Assembly (NCBI GenBank): GCA_027627225.1
Contig: CM051030.1
Location: 27,397,927 to 27,461,926 of the forward strand
Reading direction: 5' to 3'
DNA from: Congeria kusceri
Lineage: Eukaryota > Mollusca > Bivalvia > Myida > Dreissenidae
DNA: 64,000 bases
Made by a program: the position numbers and the translations under genes. Numbering within the stretch: position 1 is the stretch's first letter; each line of letters opens with the position of its first letter. The notes under the pieces are model-generated. The model was not told the DNA's origin and searched no databases. It worked only from the letters and a program-made list of their open reading frames with translations. Positions 24,224 through 35,386 of the stretch are shown here, piece by piece.

Positions 24224-24811
24224 CTTCTACTTTCGGTTTAATGAACATCAGCCAACTCAGCACAACCCGACCACCTGATTCATTTCAAGAAATTCCCAGA
24301 AAACTAACCAAAATTACAAATTATTGCAAAACATGTAATGACATTAAAATTTTATATTGTGATCAGCGTCAGTCATCACACTCTTCAAAATTACAAATAA
24401 TTGCATAACATGTAAAGGTAAGTGAAGACATTTATATTGTGATCATCGTCAGTCATCACACTCTTCATAATAGGTTGTAGTAAGAACTCAGACTGGTTAA
24501 CAAGTCAGTACATAGAGCATCGTAGACATATTCTTTCAACGACTTCCACTTCTCAAAATCCTACAGCTTTTATTTGTGTACATTATTTAACGAAACTGCG
24601 AATGAGTGTTCTTTTATCATTCCTACTGATCATGACACTGGCTGATTTCTTAAAAAGCACCTTTATCAGAAGAAATAAACTTGAAATAATACAAAATTGG
24701 GAAGCCATACGTTTACATATTAATTTTTTACTCCACCGGACAACCTCATTAGTTAACACTGGACATTTTCTTAACACCCCGAAATGAGGTGGTCTGGTGA
24801 GTCTCCTAACC
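24224..24811 (+). mobile_element. 588-bp non-autonomous element, family N copy 1
   Basis: Inserted in a family F unit: CTGAA occurs at 24219-24223 and again at 24812-24816, and joining the flanks restores the unit phrase 'aatctgaagtgc'. Two more copies at 47174-47665 (reversed) and 47975-49163 define the ends ('ttctactttcgg' and 'gagtctcctaacc'). Near the right end a foldback 'aggtggtc.ggtg' with its complement 'caccggacaacct' can form a stem. No coding capacity. The 5-bp duplication does not point clearly to one superfamily. Confidence 0.65.
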
Positions 24812-24993
24812 CTGAAGTGCGTTTATTTCACCACATTTAACAAGTGCCATAAACCAACTATTTAAGATATAGTCCGCCAAAATTGACCTGGAACTCATTT
24901 GTTTCCGTAATGTTTCGTAGATTACCGTAGAATTCGGGCAAGTATTGTAAACACTGTGACTAATTTTTAGGCGGCATCTACGTATCATTTGTC

Positions 24994-25066
24994 TGGAACG
25001 CTAGCTTAATGGTAGAGCGCTCGCTTATTGTTCAGAGGTTATAGTGTTCAAATCTGGTAGCATTTT
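24994..25066 (+). ncRNA. decayed tRNA-Ala-like sequence
   Basis: 'tagcttaatggtagagcgct' resembles the A box and D arm of tRNA-Ala (TAGCTCAATGGTAGAGCGCT in known genes), followed by 'cgctta' and a B-box-like 'gttcaaatc' at 25049. The anticodon arm and acceptor stem do not pair, so it is a pseudogene or the head of a SINE, not a working tRNA. Confidence 0.45.
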
Positions 25067-25321
25067 CATACTGATTTTTTAATTTATGTCCATTGTTTTT
25101 CTGAGATAACATATAATTGCCTTTTAATGCGTTTTTTTGTTTTGTTTTGAAATATCCCATCCTTTTCTGTTATATTTTTATGTTTCAAACATTATTCATT
25201 TTTTTATTTGTATGATTCAATTACATGATAGATAACAAGTAAGCAAAAATTACATGATAGATAACAAATAAGCAAAACAACGTTAAAAGCATGCTAATAA
25301 TCATTGTGCTAAAATAAAAAA
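25067..25321. other. unannotated AT-rich sequence
   Basis: Contains a short tandem duplication 'ttacatgatagataacaa' (25222 and 25249). It may be the body of a SINE headed by the tRNA-like segment. Confidence 0.3.
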
Positions 25322-26055
25322 ACAAGGCTTGTCACAGAATGTGACGTATGCCCCTGAAGCATATGCTTGTCAAAGGAAGGCAAGACCATGTCAGTTACAT
25401 GTTGACAAAAATGACACTTCCTACAAAAAGAGTTATGGTCCTTGTACTTCCTCTCAACAGCCTCTATCAATATAGGTGGTTTTATTTTAAATCACTTCAA
25501 TACTAATGGAGTTATGCACTGCACAAGGAAATTAACTGAGGGGCAATAACTCCATAAATATTGAAGAAAGAGTTAAGGTCCTTGTGCATTGCACTTCCTC
25601 TCATTGTCCTCTATCATTTCATGAATTTTCATTTGAATCCCTTTAATACTAATGGAGTTATGCTCCGAACAAGAAAATCAAACAAAGGACAATTACTCAG
25701 TAAATATTAAAGAAAGAGTTATGGTCCTTATGCTCTGCACGTCCTGTCATTGACCTCTATCATTATATGAAGTTTCATATGAATCCCATTCAACACTAAT
25801 GGAGTTATGCTCCACACAAGAAAATTAATGCATCACATAAGAAATAAAACAAAGGGCAATAACTCTGTAAATATTGAAGAAAGAGTTGTGGTCCTTGTGC
25901 TCTGCACTTCCTCTCATTGTCCTTTGCCATTAAATAAAGTTTCATTTGAATCCCTTCAATACTAATGGAGTCATGCTCCGCACAAGAGGCGTGACCAACG
26001 GACAGACAGACGGACGGATGGACAATGCGATTAATATATGCCCCCGGGGCATAAA
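25322..26055 (+). repeat. pearl-like element, family G, head to tail
   Basis: Head: 'gtcacagaatgtgac' hairpin, then 'gtatgcccctgaagcatatg'. Core: four units of about 150 bp with 'gaaagagttatggtcc', 'tgcacttcctctcattg' and 'actaatggagttatgctcc'. Microsatellite: ACGG/ACAG at 25993-26020. Tail: 'tatgcccccggggcata', a perfect short hairpin. Family A starts immediately after. Confidence 0.85.
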
Positions 26056-27785
26056 ACAAGAGGGCCCTGAGGGCCCTAGGATGCTCACTTGAGACCTTGT
26101 AACCCAATTGGAATTTGCATCCCCGAGGCGTGGCTTATTTTTATCCCAGGGGCGTAAGATGAACAACGCTGAACAAACCTCTGGGCCTTGCGGTTTCAGG
26201 TAAACATTTTTAAAGTCATTTTGCTATTTAAGTCTATATAAACCATGTGACCCCTAGGGGGGTGGCCAGATTTGACCCAGGGTAATAATTTGAACAATCT
26301 TTGGAGAGGACCACTATGCAATGTTACGTACCAAATATAGCAAAGCTGCCGGCCTTGTGGTTTCAAAGGAGATTTTTTAAGCCATTTTGCTATTTAAGTC
26401 TATATAAACCATGTGACCCCCCAGGGCGTGACCAGTTTTGACCTGGGGGGTCGTGACCAGTTTTGACCCCAGGGGCATACTGTGAACAATATTTGTAGAG
26501 GACCACTATACAATGTTACATACTAAATATGAAACCTCTAGGCCTTGCGGTTTCAGAGGAGAAGAATTTTTAAGTCATTTTGCTATTTAAGTCTATATTA
26601 ACCATGTGACCTCTGGGGTGTGGTCTGTTTTGACCGATGGGGCATAATTTGAACAATCTTTGTAGAAGACCACTATATGATGTTAAATACCAAATACGAA
26701 ACCTCTGGGCCTTGCGGTTTCAGAAGAGAGGATTTTTTAAGACAATTTGCTAATTAAGCTTCTATAAACCATGTGACCCCCGGGGCGTGGCCAGTTTTGA
26801 CCCCAGGGGCATAATCTGAACAATCTTTGTAGAGGACCACTATACAATGTTACATACCAAATAACAAACCTCTAGATCTTTCGGTTTCTGAGGAGATTTT
26901 TAAAGTCATTTTGCTATTTAAGTCTATAAAAACCATGTCACCCCTGGGGTGTGGTCTGTTTTGACCGATGGGGCATAAATTGAACAATCTTTGTAGAGGA
27001 CCACTATAGGATGTTACATACCAAATATGAAACTTCTGGGCCTTGCGGTTTCAGAGAAGAAGATTTTTAAAGACATTTTGCTATTTAAGTTAATATAAAC
27101 CATGTGACCCCTGGGGCATGGGCAGTTTTGACCCCAGGGGCATAATTTGAAAAATCTTTGTAGACGACCACTATAGGATGTTACATACCAAACATGAAAC
27201 CTCTGGGCCTTGTGATGAAAAGATTTTTAAAGTCATTTTGCTATATATTCTATATAAACCATGTGACCCCAGGGACATAGCCTGTTTTGACCCCAGGGGG
27301 CATAATTTGAACAATCTTTGTAAAGGACAACTTAAGGATGTTGCATACCAAATATGAATACTTTGGGCCTTGCAGTTTCAGAGGAGAAGATTTTAAAGTA
27401 ATTTGGCTATATATTCTATATAAACCATGTGACCCCCAGGGCATGGCTAGTTCTGACCCCATGGGCATAATTTGAACAAGCTTCGTAGAGGACCACTATA
27501 GGATGTCTCATATCAAATATGAAAGATCTGAGCCTTGCGGTTTCAGAGATTTTTAAAGTTTACACTTTTAAAATCTTTTTTTATCTCTAGTGACCTACAT
27601 ATGCAGCGGACCGGAAAGATTTGAACAACGTTGAAAGAAGTTCACCCAAGGATCATTCCTATGAAGTTTGGTGAAAATCTGCCAAGCGGTTTAGGAGCTG
27701 TTGTTGAATGAAAAGTTGATGACGCACACACGCACGCAGGTACGCACGCATGCACGACGGACAACGGGTGATCACAAAAAAGCCC
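26056..27785 (+). repeat. pearl-like element, family A
   Basis: The head 'aacaagagggccctgagggc' plus 'cc' and 'gctcacttgagacc' is followed by eight or so 166-bp units. The 'ccttgcggtttcag' box falls at about 26186, 26353, 26543, 26710, 26876 and 27041; the 190-bp interval contains a small internal duplication at 26425-26465. The final block 'gaagtttggtgaaaatctgc' leads into an ACGC/ACGG microsatellite (27720-27768). The usual hairpin tail is missing, so the 3' end is cut. Confidence 0.88.
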
Positions 27786-28096
27786 TGACCCTAGAAGATT
27801 TTATTGGGTTTGTCAGATTGACTTTTGTTTTATTTACCTTTTTCAATAATTAAATGTGTTTTGGATAAATAAGTGTTTTGTTTTGATAGTATCCACTTAT
27901 AAACTGTGTTTAAGGATATTACTGATATGTTTTGAACATTAATTCAGTTTTAAAATCTTCAAGTTGACCATTTACCAACAAAAACAAAATTTAAAAAAAT
28001 CCCAACCTACCTATCCTATTTTTTTTGCATGTTACCTGAAACAAACTTTTCTTACACCTTGTCGTTCAAAAACAAATAAATAATTCAAACTACAAT
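27786..28096. other. unannotated sequence
   Basis: AT-rich, nothing recognised. Confidence 0.35.
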
Positions 28097-28327
28097 CGTC
28101 ACAAGAGTGACGGATTTACCCCTACACTATGGCCTTGCACAAAACTATGGCATCCATTTGAAAGAATTAGACAAAGAGAGAATGCTTTAATTAGTGAATG
28201 TTTAAGTTTATTTGGAAAAATTGTATTTCAATAGGAGCCAAAACTCTGTCAACATTTAGTAGTTTGTAACTGAAGTTGAACTTGATCTGTATTTTATGAT
28301 GATAACCCTGTGTACCAAACATAATAT
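28097..28327 (+). repeat. family H head and first unit
   Basis: The head 'gtcacaagagtgacg' and 'gatttaccccta' is followed by 'tatggccttg' and the first core unit. The remaining units resume at 30452, after family B and a hAT-like element. Confidence 0.75.
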
Positions 28328-29261
28328 AACAAGAAATGTGGAAATTCCACGAAAACTTAATTTTTCTAACGAAATGCGTAAGTCAGCACAATAATGAAAG
28401 AAAGTTCTGAGTGCAAGGTGAAGGTCAAACACCTATCTAGGAAATGGTGACCTTGACCTTGCAATCCAAAGCGAGGTCTCAATATAAGGTATCTACATAT
28501 GAAGTTAAAATATTTAAATAAGTTCTTAAGTTATTGAGTGCAAACAGTTTTTTTATTTAGTAAAGGTGACCTTGACCCCACCCACTCCATATGCAATCAT
28601 AAGAGAGGTCTAGATATAAGGTATCTACATAGTTTCATTAAAATATCTCAATTGGTTCTCTAGGTATTGAGTGGAAACTTTTTGCCTATTTTCAGTAATG
28701 GTGACCTTGACCCCATTCACCCCATATGCAGTCCCAAGCAAGGTCTCAATATGAGGTATCTACATATGAAGTTTCATTAAAATATCTCAATGCGTTCTCA
28801 ATTCATTGAGCAGAACCTGTTTTTCTATTTTTAGTAATGGTGATATTGACCCCCACCCACCCCATATGCAATCCCAAGCGAGGTCTCAACATAACGTATC
28901 TATGTACTTATTATTCATTAAAATATCTCAATGCATTCTTAAGATATTGAGCGAAAACCGTTTTTATATTTTTAGTAAAGGTGACCTTGACCCCACTCAC
29001 CCCATATGCAACCCCAGGCGAGGTCTCGCTATAAGGTATCTATGTATGAAGTTTCATTAAAATATCTTGATGCATACTCAAGTTACTGAGAGCAAACCGT
29101 TTTTCTATTTTTTGTAACTGTGAACTTTACCTTTACCCCATAAGCAATCCAAAGCGAGGTCTCGATATAAGGCATCTATGTATTAAGTTTCATTACAATA
29201 GCTCAATTCGTTCTCGAGTTAGACAGCGGAAACAAAAAGTTGATGCCGCCACCGCTCTGTC
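28328..29261 (+). repeat. pearl-like element, family B, inside family H
   Basis: The head contains the palindrome 'gtggaaattccac' (28338). About five units of 140-145 bp follow, as at 2460-3642. The end has lost most of the microsatellite. The last 8 bases (29254-29261) are the left target duplication of the next element. Confidence 0.78.
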
Positions 29262-30451
29262 AGGGATTATCCTAGAGGGCGACATGGGTGAAATCGTTGC
29301 CCTTTGGTGTCTGACTTTGCCCTGTGATCTGATCAAAGCCAAATGAAAATCGCCCAAAATTTTCAATAATAATGCTTATTCCTCTAATCTTATGCCCACT
29401 ACTCTCATGTTTTATCTGATTGTGGAGATAACGCTGCTACAATTATCCATAATCGATCTGTGGACAGCGTGAGAAAGTTTGTTACACATCACTGACCTGG
29501 CATTGTGTTAATAAAATCAACCAATCGGCTAAGGTTATTCCAATAGGGGTTCCCGACTTCGCTTACTAGCTTGAAAAGTATATCTGTTATTAGCAAAGGC
29601 TGTCAGGAACCAAGAAAGCGAGTGCTTACTGAGTGATATGATCAACCGGTTTACACTGGAATTTACAGTCATTCAGAGTTATTATTACCGTTTTACGTAC
29701 TGTAAAAGAACTTATATTCAGGCTATGAATATTTGCTGTTTGCTTAATTGCGATGTTTGACCTTAGAACTGACAATTAATTTATAAAAAAAAAAAAAAGA
29801 TATACTGATCAATAATTTCCATTTCAGCAATTAACACAATCGTAACAAACAACGTGTATGAAAAGTAACAGATAATCCAATTCCCATTTTGTAGTAAATG
29901 ACGTCATCCAAACAAAAGCATTGAACAGCACGCGACACCATTACAACGTTATTTCATTCTCCTTTGGTTTCTTTCTTCTGATGCCGACTAACGGCGGGCA
30001 AATTATGTTGCACAATTTCCATGTGACAACCAAGGGGTGTACAATACTGGTCTACCTGAGCGATGTATAACATGTAGCGCTATTAGGAGAAATATCAAGG
30101 GCGTTAATAATTTACATTGTCACATTTATTCTTTATATGATGACATTAGTTGAAAGGAAATCAGTGACTGCCTTATAAAGTGTAAGTATCAATTGTCATA
30201 AACATAACATGAGTGGTTGTTTTTTGAAAATACTGTTTCTAATGGCAATAAAACTTATTAAGCTATTTTGTGTTTATCTTTCATTACTACAGGTTGTAGT
30301 CTTTGTAATTAATTAATTATACATAATTCAATTGATTGATTGGCTAAATAGCTGCTTTACGCGGCAGTGTCAGTTATAAGATAAACTTCTCCCTGAATTC
30401 TGCAAAAGGAGAAGTCACTTCTCCCTAAAATTTTGGGCTAGGATGATCCCT
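29262..30451. mobile_element. hAT-like non-autonomous element with perfect 8-bp duplication
   Basis: GCTCTGTC stands on both sides (29254-29261 and 30452-30459). Terminal inverted repeats are 'AGGGATTATCCTAG' on the left and the complement of 'AGGGATCATCCTAG' on the right. An 8-bp duplication with short TIRs is the mark of the hAT superfamily. The 1,190-bp interior has no recognisable transposase. The right flank continues family H ('ctctgtcaaaatttagtgg'). Confidence 0.78.
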
Positions 30452-30985
30452 GCTCTGTCAAAATTTAGTGGTTTGTAACCAAAGTCGAACTTAACCTGTT
30501 TTTCATGATGCTACACATGTATTCAAAGAATTATTTGAATATGTCAAGCCATTGTTGAGTTGACGTCAGGAAACCATAATTTTAAGGACTTTATGTCGAA
30601 AAGGGGCAATAACTCTGTCAAAATTTAGTGGTTTGCAACCAAAGTCAAACTTGACCCGTGTTTTATGATGCTTCACATGTATACCAACAACTATTTGAAC
30701 ATGTCAAGCCATTATTGAGTTATCGTCCTGAAACCATGTTTTAGGGTAATTTAAGTCGAAAAGGGGCCATAACTCTGTCAAAATTTAGTGGTTTGCAACC
30801 AAAGTCGAACTTGACCTGTATTTTTTTATGTTACAGATGTGTACTAAAAATTATTTGTATATGTCAACTTGTCAAGCCCATCTTGAGTCATCATCTGGAA
30901 ACCAAAAAACGAACAGACCAACGGACTGACAGACCAACAAGCTCACTCCTATATACCCCCTCTAAACTTCGTTGTGGGGGTATAA
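30452..30985 (+). repeat. family H core and tail (continuation)
   Basis: Three units of about 160 bp ('ctctgtcaaaatttagtgg', 'caaagtcgaacttgacc', 'tttatgatgctacacatg', 'tcaagccattgttgagtt'), an AACGGACTGAC microsatellite (30905-30945) and the hairpin tail 'tatacccc', 'aacttcgttg', 'tgggggtata'. Confidence 0.82.
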
Positions 30986-31490
30986 AAACAAATTGCAACC
31001 ACACTTTTACCATTCTTGTTGACATGGATTATTTGCCTGAGCTAATAATTACTATAGCACCGCATCAAAATAGAGTCTCTGAAACCGTTTTGAGTTGTCT
31101 GGTTCCTTACTTTTGCAATTTTTATTTAATGTAGTAATAATTGGGAACCAGACGTTGTAAACGTTTTGACTTAGAACTAGTATTGAAAGAAAACATGGTT
31201 GAATTGAAAAAATAAAACCAAACTTTTGTCTATCAATGTTGATGTTGTAATGTAAATATTGTTCAAATGCTAAATTCTCCATTTATTGTTCATGTATTAC
31301 AGTAAATTATAACCATTTATAAAATTAATGAACTAATGAAATTGTAAACTATAGAAAGCTATTTAAAAACGATAAAACTAATTATTCTTGAAGGTGGTAA
31401 AAAACTATTTGATTAAAAAAATGGGAAGTGAAACACTATTTGAAAAATTATCTGCAGCATTGTACAATATTGATATACTTTGACTACCAT
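30986..31490. other. unannotated sequence with a small foldback
   Basis: Two arms of about 25 bp around 'tgtctggttcc' and 'gggaaccagacg' at 31084-31175 can form an imperfect stem-loop. No exon is supported. Confidence 0.35.
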
Positions 31491-31491
31491 A

Positions 31492-32301
31492 ACTAGAATT
31501 GTCACATGAGTGACGGATATACCCCCACAATATGGCCTTGTCACAAAACTATGGCATCCATTCAAATGGACAGAGAGAATGCTTTAATTTGTGAATGGTC
31601 AACAGTGTATTTTGAAAAATTTAATTTCAATAGGAGCCATAACTCAGTCAACATTTTGTGGTTTGTAACCAAAGTTAAACTTGATCTGTATTTTATGATG
31701 TTACACCTATGTACCAAAAATATGTTAAATATGTGAAGCCTTTCGTGAGTTATTGTCCATGTTTTTCGGGAATTTAGGTCAAAAAGGGGGGCCATAACTG
31801 TGTCAACATTTAGTGGTTTTTAAACTTAAGTCGAACTTGACCTGTATTTTATGATGCTACACATGTGTACCAATAATTATTTAAATATGTCAAGCCATTG
31901 TTGAGTTAACGTCAGGAAACCATGTTTTTAGGGAATTTAAGTCAATAAAGGGCCATAACTCTGTCAAAATTTAGTGGTTTGTAACCAAAGTCGAACTTGA
32001 CCCATATTTTATGATGCTACACATGTATACCAAGAATTACTTGAATATTTCAAGCCATTCTTGAGTTATCGTGCAAAAATAATGTTTTCAGGGAATTTTA
32101 AGTCAAAAAGGGGCCATAACTCTGTCAAAATTTAGTGGTTTGTAATCAACATCAAAATTGACCTGTATTCTATGATGTTACACATGTGTACCAAAAATCA
32201 TTTGAATATGCCAAGCCTTTCTTGAGTTATCATCCAAAAACCAAAAACCAACAGACAAGCTCACTCCTATATACCCCCCTAAACTTCGTTTGTGGGGGTA
32301 T
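31492..32301 (+). repeat. pearl-like element, family H, head to tail
   Basis: Head 'gtcacatgagtgac' plus 'ggatatacccccac'; four 160-bp units; short microsatellite relic (32245-32260); tail 'tatacccccctaaacttcgt' plus 'ttgtgggggtata' with a nine-base stem. Confidence 0.85.
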
Positions 32302-32461
32302 AATGATATTTTTCCCACATTTACAGAATTGCTTAAAATAGATGCCGAGTATATCAATGCTATCATCTTAAAACATTGAAATTTTATATTACTATCAAAG
32401 GACACTACACTAGTAAATATCAAGTGAAAAACACTGGTAATCATAAAACAGGGTTACTCAC

Positions 32462-32575
32462 TGCATATGCCATTAGCTTCATCGAAGCTGGACTTGCACT
32501 GGCATTGTGTGTCTCTGCATTCTGCATTCGAGTCATTGCATTCAATTATACTGCCACACTTCTCTCTCAAATTTG
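32462..32575 (-). CDS. probable host exon encoding one EGF-like module
   Basis: Minus strand: acceptor 'ttgtatttcag' (AG at 32577-32576) and a consensus donor A|GTGAGTAA (GT at 32461-32460) bound a 114-bp exon. It is phase 1 on both sides, as in shuffled extracellular modules. The protein reads 'NLREKCGSIIECNDSNAECR' and continues 'DTQCQCKSSFDEANGIC': six Cys spaced 5-6-4-1-10, with the CxC pair usual for EGF or EB-type modules. It lies in a stretch free of array repeats. No second Cys-rich exon is convincing nearby. The likely partner downstream on the same strand is the membrane exon at 14240-14535, about 18 kb away. The gene cannot be named. Confidence 0.6.
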
Positions 32576-32842
32576 CTGAAATACAATCCAGATAATGATC
32601 AAAGCACAGAAGACAAACTTGCATGAAGTAACAAAATGTAATCATATAAGCATCCACCTGTAAAAGTTTATACCATACATAAATTATGTACAAACCAAAC
32701 AAACTAGATCTACCCTAGAGCTATTAATGTGTGGCAGGATACGGTTTGGTACTTTTTGTTATTTCGGTAGTTGCAAGGCGGTTTTCATCCACATATAAGT
32801 CGCACTGGCCTATAAGTGGCACTTATATTCTATACAAGCAGG
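32576..32842. other. intergenic or intronic remainder
   Basis: A fragment at 32790-32830 ('atataagtcgcactggcc') resembles the ends of the MITE family seen at 40.4 and 56.4 kb. Otherwise nothing is seen. Confidence 0.3.
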
Positions 32843-34378
32843 CCAAGATGGCCCTAGGTCGCTCACCTGAATTTAAGGCATAATAATGGCATTGAAACAT
32901 TAATAGCAGGACTAAGATGTAGGAAGTTAAATGTTGACACATGATAACGATGGACAATAATACCTATAGCCAAATACGAAAAACTACCCCAACCCCAGGC
33001 AGCTTGTTGTTAAACTTCAAGCATAGATTATGGTAGAGGGTCAGCCAGGGAACATTACAGTGAACTTATTCAAAATCCAATAAGTGGTGTCTGACAAGAA
33101 GATTGTCAATGTTGCATATATGGCCACATATGGTTCAAATACCCCACCCCTCAGCGGTCATGTTTTTTAACAAATCAAAATTATTTGAAGGAATTTGGTA
33201 GAGGGCCACCCAATGAACATATCTGTTAAAACTATAATTGTCACATGAGTGACGGATATACCCCCACGATATGGCCTTGTCACAAAACGATGGCATCCAT
33301 TCGAAAGAAATGGACAGAGAAAGAATGCTTTAATTTGTGAATGGTCAACAGCCTATTTGGAAAATTGTAATTTCAATAAGAGCCATAACTCTGTCAACAT
33401 TTAGTGGTTTGTAACCAAAGTTGAACTTGATCCGTATTTTATGATGTTACACCTATGTACCAAAAATAATTTAAATATGTTAAGCCTTTCATGAGTTATT
33501 GTCCATGTTTTTAAGAAATAAGTCAAAAAGGGGGGCCATAACTGTGTCAAAATTTAGTGGTTTGTAACCAAAGTCAAACTTGACCTGTATTTTATGATGC
33601 TACACATGTGTACCAACAATTATAGAAATATGTCAAGCCATTGTTGATTTATCGCCAGGAAACCATGTTTTTAGGGAATTTATGTCAAATAAAGGGCCAT
33701 AACTGTGTCAAAATTTAGTGGTTTGTATCCAAAGTCGAACTTGACCCGTATTTTATGATGCTACACATGTATACAAAGAATTATTTGAATATTTCAAGCC
33801 ATTCTTGAGTTATCGTCTGGAAATCATGTTTTTAGGGAATTTTAAGTCGAAAAGGGGCCATAACTCTGTCAAAATTAAGTGGTTTGTAACCAACATCGAA
33901 CTTGACCTGTATTCTATGATGTTACACATGTGTACCCAAAATTATTTGAATATGTAAAGCCTTTCTTGAGTTACCATCCGAAAACCATGTTTTTAGGGAA
34001 TTTTAAGTCGAAAAGGGGCCATAACTCTGTCAAAATTTAGTGGTTTGTAACCAACATCAAACTTGACCTGTACTCTATGATGTTACACATGTGTACCAAA
34101 AATTATTTGAATATATCAAGTCTTTCTTGAGTTATCATCCGGAAAGCAAAAACCAACAAACTGACGGACCGACAAGCTCACTCCTATATACCCCCCCCCA
34201 AACTTCGTTTGTGGGGGTATAACTATTTCCAAATCCAGCCAGTGGTTTCAGACAGGACAATTTTGGAAGCTTTAAATATAGCCATTAAGAAAAAATTTGG
34301 CGGCTATGTTCTTAACCAAACAAAATGATTTGCAGGAATTTGGTAGAGGGACACCCAGTGAACATTTCTGTGAAATTA
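32843..34378 (+). repeat. pearl-like element, family I, split by two insertions
   Basis: The head ('ggccaagatggccc', 'ggtcgctcacctga') is at 32846. Units of about 155 bp with 'ttatttgaaggaatttggta', 'agggccaccca', 'aacat.tctgt' and 'ccagccagtggtttc' follow at 33000-33235 and resume at 34221. A family H element is inserted at 33236-34220, and the 6-kb BEN transposon cuts the array at 34379. Confidence 0.75.
33236..34220 (+). repeat. family H element nested in family I
   Basis: Complete from 'aattgtcacatgagtgacgg' to 'gtttgtgggggtat', with five units of about 161 bp and a microsatellite relic (34155-34178). AACTAT occurs immediately before (33230-33235) and after (34221-34226), and removing the element and one copy restores a normal family I unit. 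Confidence 0.82.
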
Positions 34379-34406
34379 CACTACACCCAGCGCCTTTTTT
34401 GCCTCC
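34379..34406 (+). repeat. left terminal inverted repeat of BEN transposon
   Basis: Begins CACTACACCCAGCG next to TA. It pairs with 40362-40389 with two mismatches. Confidence 0.9.
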
Positions 34407-34580
34407 ATCACAAACCCACCGTGGACAATTTTTTCATTAGCGTGGAAAATCACCGCGATTCGGGAGTGATTATATCGCGATACAATCACGGTGATTGCGA
34501 GTGACCACTGCGGACGTTATCGAGAAATCGATTTCACGGTGGATCACCGTGAACGCGGTGGGTCACGGTGAAAAACAGGT
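34407..34580. promoter_or_regulatory. left subterminal CG-rich repeats of BEN transposon
   Basis: Many short copies of 'caccgcgatt', 'tcacggtga', 'ccaccgtg' and 'atcgcgat' in both orientations, including the palindromes ATCGCGAT (about 34472) and ATCGAT. Such clusters usually bind the transposase or an accessory DNA-binding protein; the BEN protein is the obvious second candidate here. A consensus-like donor CAG|GTAAGT closes the block at 34577-34585 and could mark a non-coding exon. Confidence 0.6.
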
Positions 34581-34599
34581 AAGTCAGTGATTTCCTTAA

Positions 34600-35386
34600 G
34601 TTAACTGTAAGAATAGCATGAGCTTGAACGTGGGCATTGTATAGTTCACATATTTTATCGTAAAATAACACTTACGAGCATTTATATTTATTCCAAACAA
34701 ACTCTTGTTTCGTTCTTTCTCCTGTACTCTCGTTGCAGATTCATGTTACCAATCTGTTACAAATCGTAAGTACAGTGTAAGTTTCATATTTTGTTAATGT
34801 TTTGTTCGTGTTATTACTTTAAGTTTAAGAATTATGTCCCTTGTTGAAACTAATAATCTTTGACAACATAGTTTTCCGAAAACGCATGCACATTGTTGCT
34901 TGTTGAAAACTTTAACAAAATCGTTACCTGTACCGGAACACGCATGCACATTTGTGTACATGTATACCTGTTCCATTTTTTGCATAACGAGCTAGTTTCT
35001 TTTTCGTAATTTTTCGAAGACGATCTGAAAATTAGTATCATTATATAAACTAATGCTAGTAATTGTTTAGCGTATGTTTAAAAACAGTATGCGCTCCAGT
35101 TAATGTTGATTAAGTACAATTATGTAGTGTTAAGGTTTTTGTGAAGCAAAACAAAGCACATTAGCGTGAAAATTTATTGTATGCAAAAACACCGTGTCAG
35201 GAACATTATATACGCACAGATTTACATTATATACATAAACATACATATCATACATACACATGAACATTACAAAATATACAATATACATACATTAACACGA
35301 TATATACATATAAGACATGCACAAAATAACATTTAACACATCTACACAAAATATGTACATATCCGGTTTTATTTTCAGGAAAGAAC
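34600..35386. other. transposon interior, non-coding
   Basis: The left part is AT-rich without coding sense. 35200-35345 is a low-complexity 'atatacata'-rich tract. The plus-strand sequence TTTATT at 35368-35373 is the complement of AATAAA, 14-19 bases beyond the BEN stop codon, and is the likely poly(A) signal of the BEN gene. Confidence 0.5.

Noticed and set aside
24994..25066. Working tRNA-Ala gene
   Set aside because: The acceptor and anticodon stems do not pair, and no clear anticodon loop is present.
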